From an uncultured Clostridia bacterium (GTDB lineage: Bacteria; Bacillota; Clostridia; TANB77; CAG-508): a stretch of DNA of 64,000 nt. The stretch's first letter is position 1. Every line of letters begins with the position of its first letter. The stretch spans positions 1-64,000 of the forward strand of contig CALXAA010000001.1 in the NCBI GenBank assembly GCA_944386165.1. The letters are read 5' to 3'. Both the position numbers and the translations under genes were made by a program. A model generated the notes under the pieces. That model saw nothing but the letters and a program-made list of their open reading frames with translations, was not told the origin of the DNA and made no database searches. Below, one piece after another: positions 36,213 to 45,177 of the stretch.

Positions 36213-37327
36213 CTCCCTAACACAATTTGATAATTTCTAGTAACATATCCTCTAGTAATTTCTAAAGTTATTGTATCACCCACATTTTTACTATAAATAT
36301 ATTCTCTAAGTTCTATCATATTTGAAATAGTTTTTCCATCTATACTTTTTAGAATATCACCCACTTGAATTTCTGTAGATTTTACTGGACTATCTTTGTT
36401 TATATGAACAATATAAATTCCCTCTGGATTATTTGCAGATGGTAAAATATATGGAATTACTTCTTGGTCATATGCATAAATACCAAGATATGGCTCATCA
36501 AAAGAATTTGTTGATATAAATTTTTCAATAATAGGTTTTACTGCATTTACTGGTATTGCGAAGCCTATTCCTTCTGCAGTTGTAATTTTTACACTATTTA
36601 TACCTATAATTTCTCCTGTTGAAAGTATTAGTGGCCCTCCACTATTTCCTTGATTTATCGATGCATCTGTTTGTATTAAATCTGTCATATATGAAGTTGT
36701 TCCATTTTCTTCTATTTTAATAGTTCTATTTAAAGCACTAATAATACCTGAGGTAATTGTTCTCCTAAATTCATACCCAATTGGATTTCCTATTGCATAA
36801 ACCGTTTCTCCTGGCTTTGCTTTTGATGAATCCCCAATTGTTGCATATTCTAAATTATTGGCATTAATTTTGGTTATAGATAAATCCATTTCTGAATCTG
36901 ACCATACAACTGTTCCGTCATAAGTATAACCATTTTCTAATGTCACATAACATGTACTAAGTTTTTCTCCTGTAACATGACAGTTACTCAAAATATATCC
37001 ATTACTTGAAACAACAATTCCAGTTCCCATACCTAATTCTGTTGCTGAATTATTCGAAAAAATAGAATTTGAATGTGTTTTTATTTTTGAAATACCTACT
37101 ACACATTTCGATACATTTTCAAGGACTTCCACAATATTACTACTTGTTTCAGTTACAACTTCTGTTGTCTGCTTACTAACTGTTGTATTTAATTTAGATG
37201 TTTTATATTCAGATGATAAGTCTATTGTCTGATATGTATAATACAAATAATAAGCTATTCCCAAAATGGTGATTGCAGAAATTAAAAAAAATATCATTTT
37301 TTTGAAAAAAGATTTTTTCTTTCTCAT
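36203..37327 (-). CDS. htrA: HtrA/DegP-type membrane serine protease
   Basis: A short cytoplasmic Lys-rich tail and one helix (MIFFLISAITILGIAYYLYY) anchor the protein. The trypsin-like domain has His117 (LSNCHVTG), Asp148 (SEMDLSITKI) and Ser229 (INQGNSGGPL). A PDZ domain (SPVKSTEIQVGDILKSIDGK) follows. It should degrade misfolded exported proteins. The frame extends to a GTG at 37348, but the ATG at 37327 fits the GAAAGGAA site, giving 374 aa. That site lies inside the second arm of a U-tailed hairpin, so translation may be controlled by RNA structure. Confidence 0.93.
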   Translation of the reverse strand: MRKKKSFFKKMIFFLISAITILGIAYYLYYTYQTIDLSSEYKTSKLNTTVSKQTTEVVTETSSNIVEVLENVSKCVVGISKIKTHSNSIFSNNSATELGMGTGIVVSSNGYILSNCHVTGEKLSTCYVTLENGYTYDGTVVWSDSEMDLSITKINANNLEYATIGDSSKAKPGETVYAIGNPIGYEFRRTITSGIISALNRTIKIEENGTTSYMTDLIQTDASINQGNSGGPLILSTGEIIGINSVKITTAEGIGFAIPVNAVKPIIEKFISTNSFDEPYLGIYAYDQEVIPYILPSANNPEGIYIVHINKDSPVKSTEIQVGDILKSIDGKTISNMIELREYIYSKNVGDTITLEITRGYVTRNYQIVLGRKK

Positions 37328-37330
37328 AAT

Positions 37331-37394
37331 AAAAAAATTTCCTTTCACATAATTAAAACTTAATTTTTATTAATTATGTACTAAAAGGAAATTT
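37331..37394 (-). promoter_or_regulatory. U-tailed hairpin that includes the htrA ribosome binding site
   Basis: On the minus strand AAATTTCCTTT (37394-37384) pairs with AAAGGAAATTT (37345-37335). An inner ACATAATTA/TAATTATGT stem lies between, and TTTTTTT follows. The second arm contains the AAAGGAA used by htrA. It works as an rsgA terminator on paper and could also hide the htrA start. Confidence 0.65.
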
Positions 37395-37417
37395 TTAAAC
37401 AGTTTATATTAATTATT

Positions 37418-38326
37418 TTATCTCCATTTATTTTTTTCTTTATCTTTTAATTCTTCATAAATGGTGCAATATCTATCATATCTTTCTTCTGAAATTTCAC
37501 CATTTTTAACAGCTTCTTTTATTCCACAGTTTTCTTCCTTTATATGTGTACAGCCAATAAATTCACAGTTTTTAATTCTATCTTTGAATTCAATAAAACA
37601 TTTATCTAATTCAGAACTTTCTATTTCATTTATCTCAAAACTAGAAAAACCAGGAGTATCTGCAATAAAAGTATTTTCTTCTATTTCATATAATTTAATA
37701 TCTGTTGTTGTATTTTTTCCTTTTTTGTTTTTCTTGCTTATTTCTCCTTCTTCTGTTTTATTAAATCCATATATTGCATTAATAATACTTGATTTTCCCA
37801 CACCTGAATTTCCAGAAAATACACTTGTTTTGTTTCGCAAATTTTCTTTTATTTCATCTATTCCAATTATTTCTTTAGCACTAGCAATTATTGTTTTATA
37901 CCCAACTTGAGTATATAGTTTTTTTATCTCCTCACAATCGGCTAAATCCATTTTATTAATGATTATTATTGGCTCTATACCTATAAATTCTGCATATGCT
38001 AATTGTTTATCTAACATTAATAAATCTGGCTTTGGATGTTTTGCAGATAATATAAATACAATTTGGTCTACATTAGCAACTTTAGGCCTTTTTAATGAAT
38101 TTTTTCTTGGTAAGACTCTTTCTATAACTGTATCTATTTTGATGTTATTTTTTTCGTTATTACTGACTTGATTTTCACTTAAGATACTAATTTCAACAAT
38201 ATCTCCTACTAGTGGAGTAATTTCTTCATTCTTGAATTTTCCTCTTGCATACGCATTATATTCTTTTTCTTCTGTTTTGATTTTATACATATTGGATATA
38301 TTTCCAATTATTTTTCCTTGCATCAT
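37418..38326 (-). CDS. rsgA: Ribosome small-subunit GTPase RsgA
   Basis: RsgA is a circularly permuted GTPase that assists 30S maturation. An N-terminal OB-fold (GKIIGNISNMYKIKTEEKEY) precedes G4 (IIINKMDLAD), G1 (FSGNSGVGKSSIINAI) and G3 (DTPGFSSF). The C-terminal zinc site is CEFIGCTHIKEENCGIKEA. The length, 302 aa, is normal. It follows prkC, the gene order seen in Bacillus (rlmN-prpC-prkC-rsgA). Confidence 0.95.
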   Translation of the reverse strand: MMQGKIIGNISNMYKIKTEEKEYNAYARGKFKNEEITPLVGDIVEISILSENQVSNNEKNNIKIDTVIERVLPRKNSLKRPKVANVDQIVFILSAKHPKPDLLMLDKQLAYAEFIGIEPIIIINKMDLADCEEIKKLYTQVGYKTIIASAKEIIGIDEIKENLRNKTSVFSGNSGVGKSSIINAIYGFNKTEEGEISKKNKKGKNTTTDIKLYEIEENTFIADTPGFSSFEINEIESSELDKCFIEFKDRIKNCEFIGCTHIKEENCGIKEAVKNGEISEERYDRYCTIYEELKDKEKNKWR

Positions 38327-38407
38327 TTATTACAGATTTACTGCTCTCCTTTTCTATAATTATTTTCTTAATTTTAACATATTTTTAGTAATTAAACAAT
38401 CTTTAAA

Positions 38408-38448
38408 ATAAAAATTCGAGGTAGAACTTTTTTCGAATTTTCTACCTC
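38408..38448 (-). terminator. Terminator after prkC
   Basis: GAGGTAGAA and TTCTACCTC form a perfect 9-bp stem on the minus strand, followed by GAATTTTTATTTT. Confidence 0.75.
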
Positions 38449-38478
38449 AATATTAAATATTTATATTTGTCTATTAAA

Positions 38479-40470
38479 TTAATCAATAGTTAATTCCTGT
38501 GTTGTATTTAAATCCATGTCTACTTGAGCTTTTCTAGTATCATCTATATATACTTTTATTGTTATTACTCCTTTTCCACTAACAGGAACTTTTATGTTTG
38601 TATCATTTTCATTAACTTGTTTGTTTTCTACTTGTTCATCATCTACTGTTACTCTTAATGTTACTTTTTTTGGTGTATTTTCTTTTTTGTCATCTGTTGT
38701 CTCTGTTGTTGATGTAGTTTTATTATTTTCTGTGTTACTGTCTTGGTAACCTGTTAATGATTTAACATTTATAGTAACTGTTCCATTTTTTATTTCTGCA
38801 ATTTTGTTTACTGTTATTGTGATTGTTGTTCCTTCATCAACAGTTTCTCCAGAAGCAATACTTTGTTTTAAAACTATTCCATTTGTTTTTGTTCTATCTT
38901 CTTCATATTCTACTTCAACAACTAATCCTGCATCTTCTAAAGTTTTCTTTGCTGTAGCTTCATCTCTATTATAAACAGATGTTACTACTACTTGTTTAAT
39001 TCCTGTACCAATGCTTACATATACTTTTATTGTGTCTCCAGCATTTACTTCTGTTCCTTCTTCTGTTTCTTGACTAATTATTATTCCAGCTTCAACTGTT
39101 TTGCTTGTTTCTTCGACAATTTCAAGATTTAATTTACTATTTTTAGCTTCATTTTGAGCATCTTCTTTTGTTAAACCAATAAACTTAGGTACTGTTGTTT
39201 TTTCTGTTCCTAAACTTACAACAACTTTAATTTCTGTATTTTCTCTTACATTTCTGTTTTCTACATATTGTGGATTTTGAGATATTATTTTTCCTGCTTC
39301 AACTTCTGAATTATATTCAGGTTCTTCTTCTATATATATAAGGTTACTATCTTGTAAAATTTGTTTTGCTTCATCTACTGTTTTTCCTACTAGATTTGGT
39401 ATTGCTACTTCTTTAGGTCTTGTAGCATTTGTTATTCCAATTGTTAACCCTAAACTTAATGCAAATAATATTATTAAACCTATTATTGTTGATAAAACTT
39501 TATGTTTTTTGATAAATGCTATAAATTTGTTTTGCTTTTTCTTTTTTTCTGTAGCTTTAGGACTTTTGTCTTCATCTGAAAGAGTTGATATTCTTTGTGT
39601 AGGAAAGTCTGCATATTCACTATTATCTACAAAGTTTCCATTTGGTTCTTTTAATGCTCTTTTTAAATCAATTAACATAGCTGTTGCACTTTGATAACGT
39701 AAATTTGTATCTTTTTTTAGTGCTTTCATTATAATATCATTAACAGCTACTGGAATTGAAGGGTTAACACTTATTGCTGGTGTTGGTTCTTCTTGCATGT
39801 GTTTTAATGCTACAGAAACAGGTGTATCTGCATCAAATGGTACTTTCCCTGTAATCATTTCATACATTACAACTCCTAAAGAATATAAATCAGACTTTTC
39901 ATCTGTAAAACCTCCACGTGCATGTTCTGGTGAAAAATAATGTACAGATCCTATTGTTGTTCCAAATGCTGTAATTGTTGAGTTAGATACTGCTTTTGCT
40001 ATTCCAAAGTCTGTGACTTTTGCAACTCCATCTTCTGTTATTATTATGTTATGTGGCTTTATATCTCTATGTATAATATGATTTTTATGAGCTGTTTCTA
40101 ATGCAGATGCAATTTGTATTGCTATATTTACTGACCATTTCCATGGAAGTGGTCCTTTTTCTTCAACTATTATCTCTTTTAATGTTTTTCCTTTTATTAA
40201 TTCCATTACTATGTAGTGTAAGTTTCCATCAACTCCTACATCATATACAGAAACTATATTAGGATGTGTTATACTTGCTGCTGATTGTGCTTCTACTTCA
40301 AATCTTTTTACAAATTCTTCATCAGTTGTAAATTCATCTCTTAGTATCTTTATTGCTACATATCTATTTAGAACATGACATTTTGCTTTATAAACTGTTG
40401 CCATACCTCCACTGCCTATTTTTTCTAAAATCTCATATCTATTTCCTAACAATCTACCTTTTAAATCCAT
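38479..40470 (-). CDS. prkC: PASTA-domain serine/threonine kinase
   Basis: The cytoplasmic kinase domain shows GSGGMATVYKAK, IIHRDIKPHNIII and DFGIAKAV at residues 20-165. A membrane helix lies near 345 (STIIGLIILFALSLGLTIG). Outside the cell there are at least three PASTA repeats, each with an IPNLVGKTVDEAK-like start, which sense peptidoglycan fragments. A Thr/Lys-rich linker and a beta-rich tail end the 663-aa protein. It regulates growth, germination and cell-wall synthesis in relatives. The partner phosphatase gene prpC is immediately upstream. Confidence 0.96.
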   Translation of the reverse strand: MDLKGRLLGNRYEILEKIGSGGMATVYKAKCHVLNRYVAIKILRDEFTTDEEFVKRFEVEAQSAASITHPNIVSVYDVGVDGNLHYIVMELIKGKTLKEIIVEEKGPLPWKWSVNIAIQIASALETAHKNHIIHRDIKPHNIIITEDGVAKVTDFGIAKAVSNSTITAFGTTIGSVHYFSPEHARGGFTDEKSDLYSLGVVMYEMITGKVPFDADTPVSVALKHMQEEPTPAISVNPSIPVAVNDIIMKALKKDTNLRYQSATAMLIDLKRALKEPNGNFVDNSEYADFPTQRISTLSDEDKSPKATEKKKKQNKFIAFIKKHKVLSTIIGLIILFALSLGLTIGITNATRPKEVAIPNLVGKTVDEAKQILQDSNLIYIEEEPEYNSEVEAGKIISQNPQYVENRNVRENTEIKVVVSLGTEKTTVPKFIGLTKEDAQNEAKNSKLNLEIVEETSKTVEAGIIISQETEEGTEVNAGDTIKVYVSIGTGIKQVVVTSVYNRDEATAKKTLEDAGLVVEVEYEEDRTKTNGIVLKQSIASGETVDEGTTITITVNKIAEIKNGTVTINVKSLTGYQDSNTENNKTTSTTETTDDKKENTPKKVTLRVTVDDEQVENKQVNENDTNIKVPVSGKGVITIKVYIDDTRKAQVDMDLNTTQELTID

Positions 40471-40510
40471 GTATTTTCAATCCTTCCTAGGTATTTTTAA
40501 TTCAGTTAAC

Positions 40511-41245
40511 TTATATACTTTTTATAACAATTACTGTTATATTGTCCAATCCTCCATGTTGATTTGCTAAATCAACAAGTTTTTGTGGCGCTTTTTCTAT
40601 GTTTCCTGTTGCTATTTGAAAGATATCTTCTTGTTTTACCATATTTGTAAGTCCATCTGATGATATAAGTATAATATCATCTTTTAGAAAACCTTTTACT
40701 GATACATCTGGTTCAACAAAAGCATTGCATCCAAGTGCTTTTAATAGCATATTTTTCTTAGGATGAACTTCTGCTTCTTCTTTTGTAATTGTTCCATCTT
40801 TTACTAGTTTTTGAACATAACTATGATCTGTTGTTAGTTTACGCATGAAGTCTTTACGTATTCTATAAATTCTACTATCTCCTATATGTCCAATATATAT
40901 CTTATTATTATATATTAAACAAACTTCTAAAGTAGTACCCATTCCTTCAAATTCTTTATTTTCTTTTGATTTTTCGTATACTATCATGTTTGCATATTCC
41001 ATACTACTTGCAACTAATTGAATAAGGTTTTCTCTATCTTTTGGTGTGTCTTTAAAATTATTCTCTACATAATTTTTGGTACATTTAATTGCTAAATTAC
41101 TTGCAATTTCTCCACCTTTATATCCGCCCATTCCATCTGCTAGAATAAATAATTTTACTTCACTTGATGAATCAGATATATAATATGCATCTTGGTTCAT
41201 TTCTCTTACTTTTCCTGTGTCTGATTTTGCATAAGCAATTATCAT
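40511..41245 (-). CDS. prpC: PP2C-type protein phosphatase
   Basis: PrpC reverses PrkC phosphorylation. Metal-binding motifs are all present: VREMNQDAYYI, LADGMGGYKGGEIAS, IGHIGDSRIYRI, LTTDHSYV, ILISSDGLTNMV and LDNITVIVI. Its 244-aa length is normal for the family. The start follows GAGGTG. It lies between rlmN and prkC with short gaps, so the kinase and phosphatase are made from one transcript. Confidence 0.96.
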   Translation of the reverse strand: MIIAYAKSDTGKVREMNQDAYYISDSSSEVKLFILADGMGGYKGGEIASNLAIKCTKNYVENNFKDTPKDRENLIQLVASSMEYANMIVYEKSKENKEFEGMGTTLEVCLIYNNKIYIGHIGDSRIYRIRKDFMRKLTTDHSYVQKLVKDGTITKEEAEVHPKKNMLLKALGCNAFVEPDVSVKGFLKDDIILISSDGLTNMVKQEDIFQIATGNIEKAPQKLVDLANQHGGLDNITVIVIKSI

Positions 41246-41310
41246 ATTTCACCTCATATCTTTCTATATGTTTTTGTTATATCATATATTACTTTTTTTT
41301 TCAATATTTT

Positions 41311-42333
41311 TTATCTTAAATTTTTTCTTCTTAATTGACCACATGCTGCATCTATATCTGAACCTAGCTCTCTTCTGATTGTTGCAACAATTCCATGGTC
41401 ATTTAAATAATCTCTGAATTTCATAATATTTTCATTTGAACTTTTTGTGTAAGCTCCATTTTCAATTTTGTTTATTGGGATTAAGTTTACATGACATATC
41501 ATTCCTTTTAATAAATGAACTAGTCTTTTGGCATCTTCTAAATTGTCATTGTTGTCTTTTACTAGTGCATATTCAAAAGAAATTCTTCTGTTTGTTTTAT
41601 TAATATAGTCTTTACATGCTTTTAATAACTCTTCAATTGGATATAGTTTATTTACAGGCATCATACTACTTCTTTTTTCATTTGTTGTTGCATGTAATGA
41701 AATTGACAATGTACATTGAATGTTTTCTTCTGCCAATTTGTATATTTTTGGAACTAGTCCACTAGTAGAAATACTTATATGTCTTGCTCCTATATTTATT
41801 CCTTTTTGATTGTTTATTATTCTTATTGCATTTACTACATTATCATAATTGTCTAATGGCTCTCCTATTCCCATAAACACTATATTTGATATTCTTATAT
41901 TATTATCTTGTTCTACAGCTAAAATTTGTTCTACAATTTCACCAGATGTTAAGTTTCTTGCAAATTGTATTCCTGTTGAGGCACAAAACTTGCATCCCAT
42001 TTTACATCCAACTTGTGATGAAACACATAAACTGTATCCATGATGATAACTCATTAATACTGTTTCTATTGCATTTCCATCTAATATATCAAATAAGTAT
42101 TTTTTTGTTCCATCAGAAGATTCTTGTTTTTTTAGTATGTTGAAATTACACATTGTGTAATTTTCTTTTAACTTTTCTCTTAATGCTAAAGATAAATTTG
42201 TCATTTCGTCAAATTCTTTTACTTTTTCTTCATATAGCCATTTAAATACTTGTTCCGCTCTAAAAGGCTTTTCTCCCATATTTATAAATTCTTCTTTTAG
42301 GCTATCTAAATTATAATCTTTTATATTTTTCAT
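41311..42333 (-). CDS. rlmN: 23S rRNA (adenine-2503-C2) methyltransferase
   Basis: RlmN is a radical-SAM enzyme that methylates A2503 of 23S rRNA and A37 of tRNAs. The cluster motif CKMGCKFCAST is near residue 110. FMGIGEPLDN, ISTSGLVPKI, SLHATTNEKRS and the C-terminal GSDIDAACGQL, with the methyl-carrying Cys, are visible. The start overlaps the stop of the U32 gene (ATGA), so translation is coupled. Confidence 0.96.
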   Translation of the reverse strand: MKNIKDYNLDSLKEEFINMGEKPFRAEQVFKWLYEEKVKEFDEMTNLSLALREKLKENYTMCNFNILKKQESSDGTKKYLFDILDGNAIETVLMSYHHGYSLCVSSQVGCKMGCKFCASTGIQFARNLTSGEIVEQILAVEQDNNIRISNIVFMGIGEPLDNYDNVVNAIRIINNQKGINIGARHISISTSGLVPKIYKLAEENIQCTLSISLHATTNEKRSSMMPVNKLYPIEELLKACKDYINKTNRRISFEYALVKDNNDNLEDAKRLVHLLKGMICHVNLIPINKIENGAYTKSSNENIMKFRDYLNDHGIVATIRRELGSDIDAACGQLRRKNLR

Positions 42334-43559
42334 TTTTTTCTCCTAATAATCCAATTTGGCTCACATTTTATAGGAAGATATATTTTTACTTGTTGTCCTT
42401 TTACTCCTGGATTAATAAAATAAATTTCTTTGTCTGTTTCAATATCCCATAATTTTTCGATTTTAAATACAATTGGTTCTATTTTGTGTGGAACTAAAAT
42501 TTCCATTGTGTCTCCAATTTGTAATCTGTTTTTTACTTCTATGATTGATTTTTGACTGTCATATTCCACAACTTTTCCACCAAATTGGTATAACTCATTA
42601 TATTGATGACCATCATATTCTTGTATGTCTGGATTTTTTCTATCATTAAAATAAAATGTTGTTAATTCTCTTGTTTTTATTTTTTCAATTTCTTTCATGT
42701 ATTTATCTACATTATAATGTGTAGGATCTTTTTTATAATCATCAATTGCATTTCTGTATACATTTACAATACTTGCTACATAATATTCTGTTTTTAAACG
42801 TCCTTCTATTTTTACACTATCAACTCCCATATCTATTATTTCTGGAAGTTCTTTTATTAAACATAAATCTTTTGATGAAAATATGCTTGTTCCATGTTCA
42901 TCCATTTCAATTGGCATAAATTGTCCTGGATTATTTTTTTCTTCTGCATATAAATTATATGACCATCTGCAACTTTGTGCACAATCTCCTAAATTAGCAC
43001 TTCTACATGCTAAAAAATCACTTAAAAAACATCTTCCAGAATATGCAAAACATATTGCGCCATGTACAAATATTTCTATTTCCATGTCTTTTGGTTTGTT
43101 TTCCATTATGTATTTTAATTGTTCTTTGTTTAACTCTCTTGCCATTATCATTCTTTTGGCACCATTTTTGTACCAGAAATTACATGAGTGTAAACTTACT
43201 ATATTTGCTTGTGTACTTACATTTATTGGTACACTTGGAGCATATTGTTTTAATACATCTATTACTCCTCCATCTGCCGCAATTATTCCGTCTGGCTTAA
43301 TTTCTTCTAATTTTTTTGCCATTTCTATTATTTCAGGATATGTTTCATCCCATGCATATATATTTAATGCTACATATACTTTTTTTCCTATACTATGAGC
43401 ATATTGAATTGTTTTTATTAAGTCATCATCTTGAATTTCCGCTCTTGATCTTAATGATAATGATGCTGTTCCACAATATACAGCATCTGCACCATATAAA
43501 AATGCTATTTTTGCTTTTTCGAAAGACCCTGCTGGAGCTAATAATTCTATTTCTTTCAC
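42330..43559 (-). CDS. U32 family peptidase-like protein (TrhP-like)
   Basis: The 409-aa protein opens ELLAPAGSFEKAKIAFLYGA DAVY-style and has the U32 signature EIFVHGAICFAYSGRCFLSD. Conserved cysteines follow (CRSANLGDCAQSC). In several bacteria such proteins (TrhP/RlhA families) take part in hydroxylation of tRNA or rRNA using prephenate, with an iron-sulfur cluster. True peptidase activity is doubtful. The start is a GTG after AGAGAGG. Coupling to rlmN hints at an RNA-modification role. Confidence 0.9.
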   Translation of the reverse strand: MKEIELLAPAGSFEKAKIAFLYGADAVYCGTASLSLRSRAEIQDDDLIKTIQYAHSIGKKVYVALNIYAWDETYPEIIEMAKKLEEIKPDGIIAADGGVIDVLKQYAPSVPINVSTQANIVSLHSCNFWYKNGAKRMIMARELNKEQLKYIMENKPKDMEIEIFVHGAICFAYSGRCFLSDFLACRSANLGDCAQSCRWSYNLYAEEKNNPGQFMPIEMDEHGTSIFSSKDLCLIKELPEIIDMGVDSVKIEGRLKTEYYVASIVNVYRNAIDDYKKDPTHYNVDKYMKEIEKIKTRELTTFYFNDRKNPDIQEYDGHQYNELYQFGGKVVEYDSQKSIIEVKNRLQIGDTMEILVPHKIEPIVFKIEKLWDIETDKEIYFINPGVKGQQVKIYLPIKCEPNWIIRRKK

Positions 43560-43633
43560 TTTTATTTCCTCTCTTTTTATAAAAAAAATTTTCTCATAAT
43601 AATATACTACATTATTAGAGTTATGTCAACATT

Positions 43634-44500
43634 TCAAGCTTCTCTTTTCCAGTAAAATAGATATTGTTGAGCAATTCCTGCTAAATTTCCAAACTTTTCT
43701 TTTGCTAACTTTTCTATTTCTTTTTTATTTACTTTATTTTCATCAGGATTTTTTATATAAAGTTCATTCATTACACGTCTAACCCATACATCAATTGGAA
43801 ATACTTCAAATCTTTTTAATGTAGAAAATAATAATATACAGTCTGCAACTTTTGGTCCTACTCCAGATAAACTTAATAATTGTTCACGAACTTCAAGTGT
43901 ATTTGGATTATTTTGTAATTGTTCTAAATTTACTTTTCCATCTAAAATCATGTGTGTTGTCTCATATAATCTTATATCTCTGAATCCAGTTCCTAATTTT
44001 CTAAAATCTTCTACAGTTACATCTTTTAGTTCTTCTGCAGTTGGAAAAGAATAATATTTTTCTCCATTCCAGTCGATTTCCTTACCATATGCTTTTGAAA
44101 GCCTTTCTATTATTCCTTTTATTCTAGGAATATTATTATTCGCAGAAATAATGTATGAAATTATCATCTCCCACAAATCTTGATTCAATATTCGTATTCC
44201 TTTACCATATTCTATACTTGTTTTAACATTTTCATCAATCTTTGATAATTGCTCTTTTATTTCATCATAATCTCTATCTAAATCAAAATAATCTCTCACT
44301 ATTTCTTCTATATTTCCATCACATATGCCCTTAAATGTAACTGTATCTCCACTTTTTTGTACATTCATTACATTATTTTTAAATACCCCTGTATAGCTTC
44401 CATCATCTTGTCTATTCCATCTAAAACATTGTCCGCAATCAAATATATCTGCTAGTTCAAAAGAATCTATATTTTCAATTTTGTATTCCTGTTCTTTCAT
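43634..44500 (-). CDS. ogg: 8-oxoguanine DNA glycosylase/AP lyase
   Basis: The OGG N-terminal domain (DIFDCGQCFRWNRQDDGSYT) is followed by a helix-hairpin-helix (LLSLSGVGPKVADCILLF). The catalytic Lys217 and Asp237 (PIDVWVRRVM) match human OGG1 K249 and D268. The 288-aa enzyme removes 8-oxoG and cleaves the AP site. The start follows GAGGAG. It stands between the U32 gene and a copy of the palindromic repeat. Confidence 0.93.
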   Translation of the reverse strand: MKEQEYKIENIDSFELADIFDCGQCFRWNRQDDGSYTGVFKNNVMNVQKSGDTVTFKGICDGNIEEIVRDYFDLDRDYDEIKEQLSKIDENVKTSIEYGKGIRILNQDLWEMIISYIISANNNIPRIKGIIERLSKAYGKEIDWNGEKYYSFPTAEELKDVTVEDFRKLGTGFRDIRLYETTHMILDGKVNLEQLQNNPNTLEVREQLLSLSGVGPKVADCILLFSTLKRFEVFPIDVWVRRVMNELYIKNPDENKVNKKEIEKLAKEKFGNLAGIAQQYLFYWKREA

Positions 44501-44548
44501 TCTCTTTTTCTATCTCCTCTTTTAAATTTGCTCTTATTAATTTTAATA

Positions 44549-44610
44549 CGGGAACGGAGATTTTGTCAATGGGTTGTCAATGGGGACGGAGGTTTTTGAC
44601 AACTGACAAA
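44549..44610 (+). repeat. GGGGACGGAGATTTTGACA-type repeat, copy 2
   Basis: Two imperfect direct units, GGAACGGAGATTTTGTCAAT (44551-44570) and GGGGACGGAGGTTTTTGACA (44582-44601), are joined by GGGTTGTCAAT. It is in inverted orientation to the copy at 45184-45212 on the other side of the HD gene. Confidence 0.8.
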
Positions 44611-44632
44611 GAGAGACCATTACAGTCTCTCT
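44610..44632 (-). terminator. Terminator of the HD hydrolase gene
   Basis: AGAGAGAC and GTCTCTCT form a perfect stem with a 7-base loop. The minus-strand tail TTGTC is only weakly T-rich. Confidence 0.55.
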
Positions 44633-44641
44633 TGTCTAGGG

Positions 44642-45070
44642 CTATTCTTCAAGCAGAATTGAAATTGCTTTATGATATTTTTCTTTGCGTTCTATATCCT
44701 TTTTAGTAGGATTCTCCATTCTCGTTACATCACTGTTGTGATATAAATCAGCTAGTTTTACTTTTCGTGCTAGTGGATTGCTTTTTAGTTTTCTAATATA
44801 GTCCATGTAATCTACAGATTTATCATGTGTAAGTAATTTTAATGCTTCAATTACAGTGTTAGAAAACTCTTTTTCTAACATTTCAAAAGTAATATTAGTA
44901 TCTTCAACAGTATCATGAAGAAGTGCAACTATACATTCTTCTTCATTTTGCATTTGCTCAGCTATATGAATAGGATGATAAATATATGGTACTCCAGATT
45001 TATCAACTTGTCCATGATGAGCATTATATGCAATAATCATGGCTTTTTTTGTTTGATTAGTATATATCAT
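44642..45070 (-). CDS. HD-domain hydrolase, RelA/SpoT hydrolase-like
   Basis: This 142-aa protein has AHHGQVDKSGVPYIYHPIHI, the central ALLHDTVEDTN (HD with the ED of ppGpp hydrolases) and VKLADLYHNSDVTR. This resembles the MESH1-like small alarmone hydrolases or the HD half of Rel without synthetase. ppGpp hydrolysis is probable but not shown. The start follows AGGAGGG. Copies of a palindromic repeat bracket the gene in inverted orientation. Confidence 0.85.
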   Translation of the reverse strand: MIYTNQTKKAMIIAYNAHHGQVDKSGVPYIYHPIHIAEQMQNEEECIVALLHDTVEDTNITFEMLEKEFSNTVIEALKLLTHDKSVDYMDYIRKLKSNPLARKVKLADLYHNSDVTRMENPTKKDIERKEKYHKAISILLEE

Positions 45071-45177
45071 AATGCCCTCCTAAAAAAATGCGTTTTCGAA
45101 CATAATTATTGTATCATTTTTTACAATATTTTCATACTATTTTTGTTGAAACTTATAATTATTTATCCTTTTTTATT

